This document shows positions 18,161-27,710 of a DNA stretch of 64,000 nt, piece by piece (the stretch's first letter is position 1; every line of letters begins with the position of its first letter). This DNA is from Streptomyces sp. man185 (GTDB lineage Bacteria; Actinomycetota; Actinomycetes; Streptomycetales; Streptomycetaceae). Where the stretch lies: positions 100,375 through 164,374 of the forward strand of contig NTHE01000007.1 in the NCBI GenBank assembly GCA_002551355.1. Direction: 5' to 3'. The notes beneath the pieces were generated by a model. The model saw only the letters and a program-made list of their open reading frames with translations, did no database searches and was not told the DNA's origin. The position numbers and the translations under genes were made by a program.

Positions 18161-18205
18161 CACGTCGGGGGTCCCCGGGCAATCCGCCCGTGGACCCCCG
18201 ACGTG
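18161..18205 (+). terminator. terminator after inositol phosphate synthase
   Basis: 14-bp stem (18161-18174 with 18192-18205), one C-T mismatch, then a further 5-bp stem (18176-18180 with 18186-18190) around a 5-nt loop. No T-run. It ends only 16 nt before the next gene. Confidence 0.85.
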
Positions 18206-18221
18206 TGTGACGCTTGCTCCC

Positions 18222-19490
18222 ATGTCTGTCGCGCGTGATCTGCGCACCCTCCTGCGCCTGCGGAACTTCCGCCGCCTGCTCACCGTGCGGCTCCTGTCCC
18301 AGTCCGCCGACGGCATCTACCAGGTAGCCCTCGCCGCGTACGTCGTCTTCTCCCCCGAGAAGCAGACGTCGGCCGCCGCCATCGCCTCCGCGATGGCCGT
18401 GCTCCTCCTGCCGTACTCCCTGATCGGGCCCTTCGCAGGGGTGCTGCTGGACCGCTGGCCCCGACGTCAGGTCTTCCTCTACGGGAACCTCCTGCGGGCC
18501 GCGCTGGCCTGCTCCACGGCCCTGCTGATTCTCGCCTCGGCGCCCGACTGGCTCTTCTACGCCTCGGCCCTCTGCGTCACCGCCGTCAACCGCTTCGTCC
18601 TGGCCGGTCTCTCCGCCGCCCTGCCCCGGGTGGTGGACGCCGATCGCCTCGTCGTCGCCAACTCCCTCTCCCCGACCGCCGGCACCCTGGCGGCCACCGC
18701 GGGAGGCGGCCTCGCCTTCGTCGTACGGCTGGTGGCCGACGAGTCCGACGCGGCGGTCGTGCTGCTGGGGTCGGTGCTCTATCTGCTCTCCGCGCTGGCG
18801 TCCCTGAGCCTGCCCCGCACGCTGCTGGGGCCGGATACCGACGGGAGCCCGCTGCGGCTGCGGGCAGCTCTCGCCGTAACGGCTCGCGGGCTCGTCGCCG
18901 GCCTGCGCCATCTGGCCCAGCGGAGCCACGCGGCCCGGGCCCTGGCCGCCATGACCGTGATCCGCTTCTGCTACGGCGCACTCACCGTGACCGTGCTCAT
19001 GCTGTGCCGCTACGCCTGGTCCGACACCGAGTCCGACGGACTGGCCCTGCTCGGCATGGCGGTCGGTATCTCCGGTGCGGGATTCTTCGTCGCCGCCGTC
19101 CTCACCCCGTGGGCGGTGGGTCAGCTCGGCCGGTACGGGTGGATCGTGAGCTGCGCCGGGTCGGCGGCGGTCCTGGTGCCCGCTCTGGGCCTCTCCTTCA
19201 CTCCCGTCCCCATGCTGATCGCCGCGTTCGTGCTCGGTGTCGTGACGCAGGGGTCGAAGATCGCGACCGACACGATTGTGCAGACCTCGGTCGACGATTC
19301 CTTCCGCGGCCGGGTCTTCTCGCTCTACGACGTGCTCTTCAATGTCGCGTTCGTGAGCGCCGCGGGGGTGGCTGCCCTGATGCTGCCGCCTGACGGCAGA
19401 TCAGTCGCCGTCGTGGCGGTCGTGTCCGTGCTGTACGCGGCGGTCGCGGCGACGATGTTCCGCCGGCGACGCGTCGATGGCCACCAGTAG
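18222..19490 (+). CDS. MFS transporter
   Basis: 422 residues with about 11-12 hydrophobic segments; the sequence LLDRWPRRQVFLYGN is the MFS loop 2-3 motif and FRGRVFSLYDVLFN a typical loop in the second half. The substrate is unknown. The start is ATG at 18222 or GTG at 18207; neither has a ribosome binding site and the terminator of the previous gene ends only 16 nt upstream, so the transcript is likely leaderless or nearly so. Converges on the CCA-adding enzyme with a parS site between. Confidence 0.88.
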   Translation: MSVARDLRTLLRLRNFRRLLTVRLLSQSADGIYQVALAAYVVFSPEKQTSAAAIASAMAVLLLPYSLIGPFAGVLLDRWPRRQVFLYGNLLRAALACSTALLILASAPDWLFYASALCVTAVNRFVLAGLSAALPRVVDADRLVVANSLSPTAGTLAATAGGGLAFVVRLVADESDAAVVLLGSVLYLLSALASLSLPRTLLGPDTDGSPLRLRAALAVTARGLVAGLRHLAQRSHAARALAAMTVIRFCYGALTVTVLMLCRYAWSDTESDGLALLGMAVGISGAGFFVAAVLTPWAVGQLGRYGWIVSCAGSAAVLVPALGLSFTPVPMLIAAFVLGVVTQGSKIATDTIVQTSVDDSFRGRVFSLYDVLFNVAFVSAAGVAALMLPPDGRSVAVVAVVSVLYAAVAATMFRRRRVDGHQ

Positions 19491-19528
19491 TCGGCCCTGA
19501 GCCGGTCCTGGATGTGGCGAGGGGCGTT

Positions 19529-19542
19529 GTTTCACGTGAAAC
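19529..19542. other. parS site
   Basis: Perfect GTTTCACGTGAAAC in the 67-bp gap between the convergent MFS and CCA-adding enzyme genes. Confidence 0.95.
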
Positions 19543-19557
19543 ATCGCCCAGCCCTGC

Positions 19558-21021
19558 TCAGCCCTGCTGCGCCCACCACTCCTTGAGCGCCGCCGCCGCA
19601 GCGTCCCGCTCCATCGGCCCGTGTTCCAGGCGCTGCTCCAGCAGGAAGCCGTACGCCTTGCCGATCACCGGCCCGGGGCCGACCCCGAGGATCCGCATGA
19701 TCTCGTTGCCGTCCAGGTCGGGGCGGATCGAGTCGAGCTCCTCCTGCTCCTGCAACAGGGCGATGCGCTCCTCCAGCCCGTCGTAGGTGCGGGAGAGCGC
19801 GTTGGCCTTGCGCTTGTTCCGGGTCGTGCAGTCCGACCGGGTCAGCTTGTGGAGCCGGTCCAGCAGCGGCCCCGCGTCACGCACGTACCGGCGCACCGCG
19901 GAGTCGGTCCACTCGCCGTCGCCGTACCCGTGGAAGCGCAGGTGCAGCTCCACCAGTTTCGACACGTCCTTGACCAGCTCGTTGGAGTACTTGAGCTCGG
20001 TCATACGCTTCTTCGTCATCTTCGCGCCCACCACCTCGTGGTGGTGGAAAGAGACCCTGCCGTCCTTCTCGAAGCGGCGGGTCCTCGGCTTGCCGATGTC
20101 ATGGAGCAGCGCGGCGAGACGCAGGACGAGGTCGGGGCCGTTCTCCTCCAGACCGATGGCCTGCTCCAGGACGGTCAGCGAGTGCTCGTAGACGTCTTTG
20201 TGTCGGTGATGCTCGTCACTCTCCAGGCGCAGCGCGGGAAGCTCGGGCAGCACATGTTCGGCCAGCCCGGTGTCGACCAGGAGCCCCAGCCCCTTGCGCG
20301 GGTGCTGGGAGAGCAGCAGCTTGTTGAGTTCGTCGCGGACCCGCTCGGCGGAGACGATGCCGATCCGCGCGGCCATCTCCGTCATGGCGGTGACGACGTC
20401 GGGGGCGACCTCGAAGTCGAGCTGCGCGGCGAAGCGGGCCGCGCGCAGCATGCGCAGCGGGTCGTCGGAGAATGACGCCTCGGGCGTGCCCGGAGTACGC
20501 AGCACCCGCTCGGCGAGGTCCTTCAGACCTCCGTACGGATCGACGAACTCCTTCTGCGGCAGAGCCACGGCCATCGCGTTGACCGTGAAGTCGCGGCGCA
20601 CGAGGTCGTCCTCGATGGAGTCGCCGTAGGAGACCTCCGGCTTGCGCGAGGTCCGGTCGTAGGCCTCGGACCGGTAGGTCGTGACCTCGATCTGGTAGCC
20701 GTCCTTCTGGGAACCGACGGTGCCGAAGGCGATCCCGACCTCCCACACCGAGTCGGCCCACGGGCGGACGATCTTGAGCACGTCCTCGGGGCGGGCATCG
20801 GTGGTGAAGTCCAGGTCGTTCCCGAGCCTGCCCAGCAGTGCGTCGCGGACCGAGCCGCCGACCAGCGCGAGGCCGAATCCGGCCTCCTGGAATCGGCGGG
20901 CGAGGTCGTCGGCGACCGGGGACACCCGCAGCAGCTCACTCACCGCACGGTGCTGCACCTGGCTCAGTGCACTGGCGTTCTCTTCGTTGGCGTTCGGCAC
21001 AACAGAAAAGGGTACGTGCAC
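19558..21021 (-). CDS. CCA tRNA nucleotidyltransferase
   Basis: 487 residues. It adds or repairs the 3' CCA of tRNAs. The pol-beta head has LVGGSVRDALLGR and DLDFTT (catalytic aspartates), RRDFTVNAMA and DPLRMLRAARFAAQL. An HD domain follows (LLHDIGKPRTRR). GTG at 21021 begins the longest frame; GTG at 21000 is an alternative. Neither has a clear ribosome binding site. It matches the window: the tRNA-Ala at 56219 has no encoded CCA. Divergent from the DUF6049 gene. Confidence 0.95.
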   Translation of the reverse strand: MHVPFSVVPNANEENASALSQVQHRAVSELLRVSPVADDLARRFQEAGFGLALVGGSVRDALLGRLGNDLDFTTDARPEDVLKIVRPWADSVWEVGIAFGTVGSQKDGYQIEVTTYRSEAYDRTSRKPEVSYGDSIEDDLVRRDFTVNAMAVALPQKEFVDPYGGLKDLAERVLRTPGTPEASFSDDPLRMLRAARFAAQLDFEVAPDVVTAMTEMAARIGIVSAERVRDELNKLLLSQHPRKGLGLLVDTGLAEHVLPELPALRLESDEHHRHKDVYEHSLTVLEQAIGLEENGPDLVLRLAALLHDIGKPRTRRFEKDGRVSFHHHEVVGAKMTKKRMTELKYSNELVKDVSKLVELHLRFHGYGDGEWTDSAVRRYVRDAGPLLDRLHKLTRSDCTTRNKRKANALSRTYDGLEERIALLQEQEELDSIRPDLDGNEIMRILGVGPGPVIGKAYGFLLEQRLEHGPMERDAAAAALKEWWAQQG

Positions 21022-21180
21022 GGGCCGGTCGCGGCGTCATCGTTTACGGCGGCCCTGCGGGATACCCGCGATCATGTGCGATGGACCCCAGCACTTCGGC
21101 CCGCCGCACCTCGTTACCATGCGGGGACGCAGGATCGAACGATCGACAGCATCTGACGAAGACGAGGGACGGGTAGGCGC

Positions 21181-23481
21181 GTGGCCAAGGCGGCAGACTT
21201 CCAGGGGACTCGTCCCTCTCCTGCCCGCCGGTGGCTCCGGCGCACGGCCTCGGCGGTGCTCGGAGCACCGCTGCTGGCCGGTCTGCTGGCCGTTCCGAGC
21301 GCCGGTGCCGCCCCGGCAGCCGAGCCCGCCAAGGCCCCCACCGGCTCCCGTACGGTCGATGTGTCCCTGGACACGCTCACCCCGAACGTTCCCTCGGAGG
21401 ACGACACCCTGACCGTCTCCGGAACGCTCACCAACAAGGGCAGGGAGACGATCAGCAGCGCCGAGGTCGATCTGCGGGTCGGACCGAGGCTCACCGGCCG
21501 CGGAGAGGTCGACGACGCCGCGAAGCGCTCCACGTACGTCCCCGGAGCCGACCCGGTCACCGTCGGGGACAAGTACACGGTGAAGTTCCCCAAGCTCGCC
21601 AAGGGGATCAGCCAGGACTTCACGCTCAAAGTCCCCGTCGACAAGCTGGGGCTGAACGACTCGGGCGTCTACCAGCTCGGCGTCTCGGTCTCCGGCCGTA
21701 CGACCACCGCCCCCTACGAGCAGGTGCTGGGCATCGAGCGCTCGTTCCTGCCCTGGCAGCCCGAGGCGAGCGACAGCAGGACGAAGCTCACCTTCCTCTG
21801 GCCGCTGATCGCGTCTCCCCACGTCACGGCGGAGACCCGGTCGGACGAACAGCAGACACCCGTGTTCACCGACGACGACCTGGCCAAGGAGCTGGCGCCC
21901 GGCGGCCGGCTGGAGCAGATGGTGTCCCTGGGCAGCCGACTCCCGGTGACCTGGGTCGTCGACCCGGACCTCCTGGCGAGCGTGGCGGCGATGGCCGGGA
22001 CGTACGAGGTCGAGTCCGGTGACACGACCGTTCCGGGCAAGAACCAGGCCGTCGCCAAGCAGTGGCTCACCGCGCTGGAGAAAGTGGTGGATGACGGCAA
22101 GGTGATCGCGCTGCCGTTCGCCGATCCCGATCTGGCCTCCATCGCGCACCGCGGCAAGAACGTCTCCGGAACGCTCAGCCATCTGCAGAACGCCTCCACG
22201 GTGGCCGCGACCACGGTGGAGACCATTCTCCATGTGAAGCCCTCCACCGACTTCGCCTGGCCCGTGAACGGCGCCGTGGACTCCTCCATCGTCGATGTGG
22301 CGACCTCGGCGGGCGCCCACAACGTGATCGCCCGCAGCGACAGCTTCCGGGAGACCTCGGGCCTTCCGTACACGCCGACCGCGGCGCGGCCGATCGGCGG
22401 GGGGACCACCGCGGTCGTCGCGGACGCCAGGCTGTCGACCCTGTTCGACGGAGACATGTCGAGGGCGGGCGCCTCCACCCTCGCGGTCCAGAGGTTTCTC
22501 GCCCAGACCCTCGCGCTGACCGAGCAGGCGCCGGACAACGAGCGCAGCATCGTCGTGGCCCCGCCGCGGATGCCCACCGCCGCACAGGCCCAGACGATGG
22601 CCCGCGCTCTGGAGGGCCTGTCGGGGGACCGCTGGACGCAGCCCCTGGACCTCGTCGCGGCCGCCGAGACGAAGCCCGACCCGAGGGCCACCGCCAAGGT
22701 CCCCCCGGCCTCCGCGTACCCGAAGAAGCTCCGCGCCCAGGAACTGCCCACACAGGCGTTCCAGGACATCCGCACCACCCAGGGCTCCCTCGACAGCTTC
22801 GAGACGATCCTGACGCAGCCCGAGCGCGTGGTGACGCCCTTCGGCAACGCCGTCAACCGCTCGATGTCGACGTCCTGGCGCGGACGGTCCCTGAAGGCGC
22901 AGCAGTACCGGGACGCGGTCCGCGACTACCTGCAGAGCCTCACCTCCGAGGTGCAGCTCATCGAGAAGTCCGACGTCACCCTCTCCGGGCGCAGCGCGAC
23001 GATCCCGGTCACCGTGCAGAACAAGCTGGTGCAGGGCGTGGACCGGCTGGTTCTCCAGCTGACCTCGGACAACATCCGGCTCAAGTTCAACGACGACGGG
23101 TCCACGGCCGAACTGCCGGTCAGCATCGCGGGCGGGCACAGCCAGTCCGTGAAGTTCGACACGGCGACCAGCGCCAACGGCCGGGCCCAGGTGACCGCCC
23201 GGCTGTTCACGGAGGACGGCACGCCGTACGGCGAGGAAATGACCTTCACCGTGAAGGTCTCCGAGGTCACGCCCACCGTGCTGCTCGTGATCGCCGGCGG
23301 ACTGCTGCTCCTGGTGCTGGCCGGCATCAGGATGTACACCCACCGCAAGCGCGCGGTGGCAAGCGACACGGCGGACGGCAACGGCAACGGCAACGGACCC
23401 GAGCAGCCGAGTGACCCGACTCCGGACACCGGTCCGGAAAGCGGGGCCCCGTCGGGAACGGGTGAGAAAGTGGACCGTTGA
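21181..23481 (+). CDS. DUF6049-family secreted/anchored protein
   Basis: 766 residues. A twin-basic N-terminus and signal peptide (about 15-45, ending SAGAAPA), a large extracellular region, then one membrane helix near 700-722 (VLLVIAGGLLLLVLAGI) and a short acidic tail. The first domain has immunoglobulin-like strands. No catalytic motif I recognise. It precedes murJ directly, and the TTGA at 23478 overlaps its stop, so translation may be coupled. The position next to murJ is conserved in actinobacteria in my recollection, suggesting a cell-wall link; the function is not established here. Confidence 0.88.
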   Translation: MAKAADFQGTRPSPARRWLRRTASAVLGAPLLAGLLAVPSAGAAPAAEPAKAPTGSRTVDVSLDTLTPNVPSEDDTLTVSGTLTNKGRETISSAEVDLRVGPRLTGRGEVDDAAKRSTYVPGADPVTVGDKYTVKFPKLAKGISQDFTLKVPVDKLGLNDSGVYQLGVSVSGRTTTAPYEQVLGIERSFLPWQPEASDSRTKLTFLWPLIASPHVTAETRSDEQQTPVFTDDDLAKELAPGGRLEQMVSLGSRLPVTWVVDPDLLASVAAMAGTYEVESGDTTVPGKNQAVAKQWLTALEKVVDDGKVIALPFADPDLASIAHRGKNVSGTLSHLQNASTVAATTVETILHVKPSTDFAWPVNGAVDSSIVDVATSAGAHNVIARSDSFRETSGLPYTPTAARPIGGGTTAVVADARLSTLFDGDMSRAGASTLAVQRFLAQTLALTEQAPDNERSIVVAPPRMPTAAQAQTMARALEGLSGDRWTQPLDLVAAAETKPDPRATAKVPPASAYPKKLRAQELPTQAFQDIRTTQGSLDSFETILTQPERVVTPFGNAVNRSMSTSWRGRSLKAQQYRDAVRDYLQSLTSEVQLIEKSDVTLSGRSATIPVTVQNKLVQGVDRLVLQLTSDNIRLKFNDDGSTAELPVSIAGGHSQSVKFDTATSANGRAQVTARLFTEDGTPYGEEMTFTVKVSEVTPTVLLVIAGGLLLLVLAGIRMYTHRKRAVASDTADGNGNGNGPEQPSDPTPDTGPESGAPSGTGEKVDR

Positions 23482-23531
23482 GCGATGTCTGTCGTGGCCG
23501 GTCGGCCGGGGACGATGAGGTAGGGGTTTCG

Positions 23532-25694
23532 ATGAACGCGCCGTACGACGGTGACCGCGGGCAGGGCGCGGGCGGAGCAGCGTCTCCGGGCGGGCCTCCG
23601 GTTCCCCCTGACGCGGGCCAGGACGGCTCCGTGCCGCCGGACCCGTACCTCCAGCACGCCTACGAGGACGACCCCTACCGGGCGCAGGACCTCACCGCCC
23701 AGGACCCGGTGGGCGAGGCGCTCTACGACCGGGCCGCCCACCCGCCGCCGCCTCCCGGCACCTACCAGGAGCCGGCGCCGCTCTACCAGCAGCCACCCCC
23801 CGCTCCGTACGCCCCGGACCCGCGCATCTGGGCGCAGCCCCCGCCTCCCGAGCCGGCGGGGCCCTCCCGGCACCTGCCGTACGGGGACCGCCCCGCGACC
23901 ACGCAGTTCGTCGGCGTCGACGACCTCGTGACCCAGGCTTCGGACGACCGGCAGGAGCCGGACGCCTTCGCCCATCTCTTCCGGGACCAGGAAGGATCGG
24001 GAAAGCCTCCGGTACCACCCCAGCCCGAACCGGCTCCTGCACCCCCGCCCGCGAAGGGCGGTGGCGGCAAGGTCTCCGGACTGCTGAAGTCCAGCGCGGT
24101 CATGGCCGCCGGCACCCTCGTCTCCCGGCTCACCGGATTCGTCCGGTCCCTGGTGATCACCGCCGCACTCGGCGCCGCGATGCTCGGCGACAGCTTCACC
24201 ATCGCGTACACCCTGCCGACGATGATCTACATCCTCACCGTCGGCGGCGGCCTCAACTCGGTCTTCGTCCCGCAGCTCGTCCGTGCCATGAAGGACGACG
24301 AGGACGGTGGTGAGGCCTTCGCCAACCGGCTCCTGACCCTGGTGATGGTCGCGCTCGGCCTGATCGTCGCCGCCGCGGTCCTCGTGGCGCCGGTGCTGAT
24401 CAAGCTGATGTCCAGCACCATCGCCGACGACGTGGCCGCCAACAGCGTGGCCGTCACCTTCGCCCGGTACTGCCTGCCCACCATCTTCTTCATGGGTGTG
24501 CACGTGGTGATGGGCCAGATCCTCAACGCCCGTGGCAAGTTCGGCGCGATGATGTGGACCCCGGTCCTCAACAACATCGTCATGATCATCACGTTCGGGC
24601 TGTTCATCTGGGTCTACGGCACCTCCGCCGAATCGCAGATGGGCGTCGACACCATCCCGCCGGAGGGCGTCCGGCTGCTCGGCATCGGCACCCTGCTCGG
24701 CCTCGTCGTCCAGGCCCTGGCGATGATCCCCTACCTGCGTGAGACGGGCTTCCGCTTCCGTCCCCGATTCGACTGGAAGGGTCACGGGCTCGGCAAGACC
24801 GTCAAGCTGGCCAAGTGGACCGTGCTGTTCGTCCTGGCCAACCAGGCGGGCGTCCTGGTCGTCACCCAGCTCGCCACAGCGGCGGGCAAGCTCTCGGGCA
24901 GGGACGGCACCGGGTTCCTGGCCTACTCCAACGCCCAGCTGATCTGGGGCATGCCGCAGGCCATCATCACCGTCTCCGTCATGGCCGCGCTGCTGCCCCG
25001 CATCTCCCGGGCCGCCCACGACAACGACCCCGGTGCGGTCCGCGACGACATCTCGCAGGGACTGCGCAACTCGGCCGTCGCCATCGTGCCGGTGGCCTTC
25101 ACCTTCCTCGCGCTCGGCCTGCCGATGTGCACCCTGCTGTACGCGTCCAGCGGCGCCGAGGCCGCCCGCTCCATGGGCTTCATCCTCATGGCCTTCGCGC
25201 TCGGCCTGATCCCGTACTCCGTGCAGTACGTCGTCCTCCGCGGGTTCTACGCCTACGAGGACACCCGCACCCCCTTCTACAACACGGTGATCGTGGCAGC
25301 CGTCAATGCCGCCGCCTCCGCGCTCTGTTACGTCGTCCTGCCCGCACGCTGGGCGGTCGTCGGCATGGCCTTCTCCTACGGTCTGGCCTACGCGGTCGGT
25401 GTCGGCGTCGCCTGGCGCCGGCTGCGCAACCGGCTGGGCGGCGACCTGGACGGCGCGCACATCGTCCGGACCTACGCACGCCTCTGCATGGCGGCGGTAC
25501 CCGCCGCCCTCGTCGGCGGCGCCGTCGGATTCGGAATCCTGGAACTGGTCGGCACCGGTGCCCTCGGCTCCCTGGCCGCACTGATCTGCGGCGGCGTCCT
25601 CCTCCTGGGTATCTTCTTCGTCGCGGCGAAGAAGATGCGCATCGAAGAGGTCAACGGCCTGGTCGGCATGGTCCGTGGACGGCTCGGCCGCTGA
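23532..25694 (+). CDS. murJ: lipid II flippase MurJ (MviN)
   Basis: 720 residues. An N-terminal Pro-rich cytoplasmic tail of about 190 residues precedes about 14 membrane helices. Signatures include MAAGTLVSRLTGFVRSLVIT, YTLPTMIYILTVGGGLNSVF, FARYCLPTIFFMGVHVVMGQ and YVVLRGFYAYEDTRTPFYN. It moves lipid II to the outer leaflet for peptidoglycan synthesis. The ATG at 23532 is chosen; a TTG at 23478 overlaps the upstream stop and would add 18 residues. Followed 129 bp later by a membrane pseudokinase, as in mycobacteria, where the pseudokinase domain is fused to MviN. Confidence 0.95.
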   Translation: MNAPYDGDRGQGAGGAASPGGPPVPPDAGQDGSVPPDPYLQHAYEDDPYRAQDLTAQDPVGEALYDRAAHPPPPPGTYQEPAPLYQQPPPAPYAPDPRIWAQPPPPEPAGPSRHLPYGDRPATTQFVGVDDLVTQASDDRQEPDAFAHLFRDQEGSGKPPVPPQPEPAPAPPPAKGGGGKVSGLLKSSAVMAAGTLVSRLTGFVRSLVITAALGAAMLGDSFTIAYTLPTMIYILTVGGGLNSVFVPQLVRAMKDDEDGGEAFANRLLTLVMVALGLIVAAAVLVAPVLIKLMSSTIADDVAANSVAVTFARYCLPTIFFMGVHVVMGQILNARGKFGAMMWTPVLNNIVMIITFGLFIWVYGTSAESQMGVDTIPPEGVRLLGIGTLLGLVVQALAMIPYLRETGFRFRPRFDWKGHGLGKTVKLAKWTVLFVLANQAGVLVVTQLATAAGKLSGRDGTGFLAYSNAQLIWGMPQAIITVSVMAALLPRISRAAHDNDPGAVRDDISQGLRNSAVAIVPVAFTFLALGLPMCTLLYASSGAEAARSMGFILMAFALGLIPYSVQYVVLRGFYAYEDTRTPFYNTVIVAAVNAAASALCYVVLPARWAVVGMAFSYGLAYAVGVGVAWRRLRNRLGGDLDGAHIVRTYARLCMAAVPAALVGGAVGFGILELVGTGALGSLAALICGGVLLLGIFFVAAKKMRIEEVNGLVGMVRGRLGR

Positions 25695-25823
25695 ATGAGC
25701 ACCCGCCCGCACAACCATCGCCGCACTCCGCGTGTCGTGCATAGCGCTGGAGTGTGGGCACAATTGGCGTGACTGTGCAGAGCTGGCTGGCATCGCGCAA
25801 CGGATGGGGAGGCAGGAACGACG

Positions 25824-27548
25824 GTGGCGGAACGTAGCACGGCTGCCGTCGACGTGGCCGACAACGGCGGCGACGAGCCGCTGACCGCCAAGGCGGACGA
25901 GGCCACGACCGACGGGACGGCGCAAGCCGAGGACACCAAGGGCGCGAGCCCCAAGGACACCGAGAACACGGACGGGAAGCGTTCCGAGGCCGTTCCGGCG
26001 TCACCCGATCTGCACAGCGGTCACAAACTCGCCGGGCGCTACCGCCTGGAGGAGTGCGTCACCCGTCTGGACGGCTTCAGCAGCTGGCGCGCGGTCGACG
26101 AGAAGCTCCGCCGGGCGGTGGGCGTCCACCTGCTGCCCGCCGACCACCCGCGGGCCCGCTCGGTGCTGGCCGCCGCCCGCTCCTCGGCCCTCCTCGGCGA
26201 CCCCCGCTTCGTCCAGGTCCTGGACGCCGTCGAGGAGAACGACCTCGTCTACGTGGTCCACGAATGGCTGCCGGACGCCACCGAACTCACCGCTCTGCTG
26301 GCCACCGGGCCGATGGAGGCCCACGACGCCTACCAGCTCGTCAGCCAGCTCTCCCAGGCGATGGCCGCCGCCCACCGCGAGGGCCTGTCCCATCTGCGCC
26401 TCACCCCCGGCGCGGTTCTGCGCAGCTCCACCGGGCAGTACCGCATCCGCGGCCTCGCCGTGAACGCCGCCCTGCGCGGCATCACCGCCGAACGCCCCCT
26501 CCGTACGGACACCGAGGCCATCGGCGCCCTCCTGTACGCCGCGCTGACCCACCGCTGGCCGTACGGGGACGACGCCCACGGGCTCGCCGGGCTGCCCAAG
26601 GGCATGGGGCTCATCGCCCCGGACCAGGTCCGGGCCGGCGTCCACCGCGGCCTCTCCGAGCTCGCCATGCGGGCGCTCGCCAACGACGGTGCCACCGCCT
26701 CCCGGCAGGAACCGCCCTGCACCACGCCGGACGAGCTCGCCAAGGCCGTCGCCGCCATGCCGCGGATCCTCCCGCCGGAGCCCACGTTCACCGCGCCGCC
26801 TGCGTATCAGCGCACGACCTATCAGCAGGGCACGTACGGGCGCCCGTCCTCGCACCCCTCCGCCGCCGCCCAGCCCGTGATGCCGGTCCCTCCGGTGCCC
26901 CTGCAGAGCCGTACCGGCCGCGTGCTCAAGTGGACCGTCTCGGCGCTCCTCATCGCCGCGCTGGGACTCGGCAGCTGGCAGCTCGCCGAGGCGCTGCTCG
27001 ACCGGAGCAAGGGCTCCGACGACACCGGCGTCACCGAGCCGAACGAGGACGACAAGAACAACGGCGACAAGCCCGCGTCGTCCGCCGAACCCCTGGACAT
27101 CGCGGGGGCCACGGAGTTCAAGCCCGACGGCTCCGGCATCAAGGAGCAGGAGGTGCCGAACACCATCGACGGCGATCCCGGAACCCACTGGGTCACCCCG
27201 CGGTACGAGGGCTTCGCCAACTTCGGCAATCTCCCCCAGCGCAAGCAGGGCAGCGGAATCATCGTCGACCTCGGCAAGGTGCGTGACGTCTCCGGCATCG
27301 ACGTGTCCATGTACCGGAACGGGCAGACGACAACCGTGCTCGCCGCGTCCCCGGACGCCTCGTCCCCGTCCATGACGGCGGACTTCGACCAGCCGATCGT
27401 CAAGCGGACCGTCTCGGGGTCGAAGCTCGAGGAGAAGCTCGACAAGCCCGTCCGCACCCGCTACGTCCTGGTCCACATCACGGAGCTCCCGTCGGACGGA
27501 ACGGGCGGCTACCGGGGCGGCATCACCGACATCTCCGTCCTCGGCTGA
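25824..27548 (+). CDS. membrane pseudokinase linked to murJ
   Basis: 574 residues. An acidic N-terminal region is followed by a Ser/Thr-kinase fold beginning HKLAGRYRLEE (about residue 67). The fold lacks the glycine loop (TRLDGFSSW), the ATP lysine (VGVHLL, His at about 102), the HRD motif (SHLRLTPGAVL) and DFG (RIRGLA), so it should not phosphorylate. A membrane helix (about 373-395) leads to an extracellular discoidin-like domain (FADFGN-type FANFGNLPQ, VRTRYVLVHITELP). In mycobacteria the equivalent domain of MviN binds FhaA when phosphorylated. GTG at 25824 follows AGGAA. Confidence 0.9.
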   Translation: MAERSTAAVDVADNGGDEPLTAKADEATTDGTAQAEDTKGASPKDTENTDGKRSEAVPASPDLHSGHKLAGRYRLEECVTRLDGFSSWRAVDEKLRRAVGVHLLPADHPRARSVLAAARSSALLGDPRFVQVLDAVEENDLVYVVHEWLPDATELTALLATGPMEAHDAYQLVSQLSQAMAAAHREGLSHLRLTPGAVLRSSTGQYRIRGLAVNAALRGITAERPLRTDTEAIGALLYAALTHRWPYGDDAHGLAGLPKGMGLIAPDQVRAGVHRGLSELAMRALANDGATASRQEPPCTTPDELAKAVAAMPRILPPEPTFTAPPAYQRTTYQQGTYGRPSSHPSAAAQPVMPVPPVPLQSRTGRVLKWTVSALLIAALGLGSWQLAEALLDRSKGSDDTGVTEPNEDDKNNGDKPASSAEPLDIAGATEFKPDGSGIKEQEVPNTIDGDPGTHWVTPRYEGFANFGNLPQRKQGSGIIVDLGKVRDVSGIDVSMYRNGQTTTVLAASPDASSPSMTADFDQPIVKRTVSGSKLEEKLDKPVRTRYVLVHITELPSDGTGGYRGGITDISVLG

Positions 27549-27710
27549 TCCACCGCCCGATACTGTGGGGCGGACCATTCGCCCACCGAGCACCGGCGAC
27601 ACCAAGGGTTGCGGCCGTCACACCCGTGACGGCAGTCTTCTCCCCGTCGCACCGCTTCGCCGGGCGCGGCCCACAGATGACATCGGATCCGGTTCGGAGG
27701 GGGGAGCACG

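Noticed and set aside
22926..25925. A 999-codon minus-strand frame opposite murJ
   Set aside because: Shadow of murJ and the DUF6049 gene; low-complexity His/Gly/Asp text.
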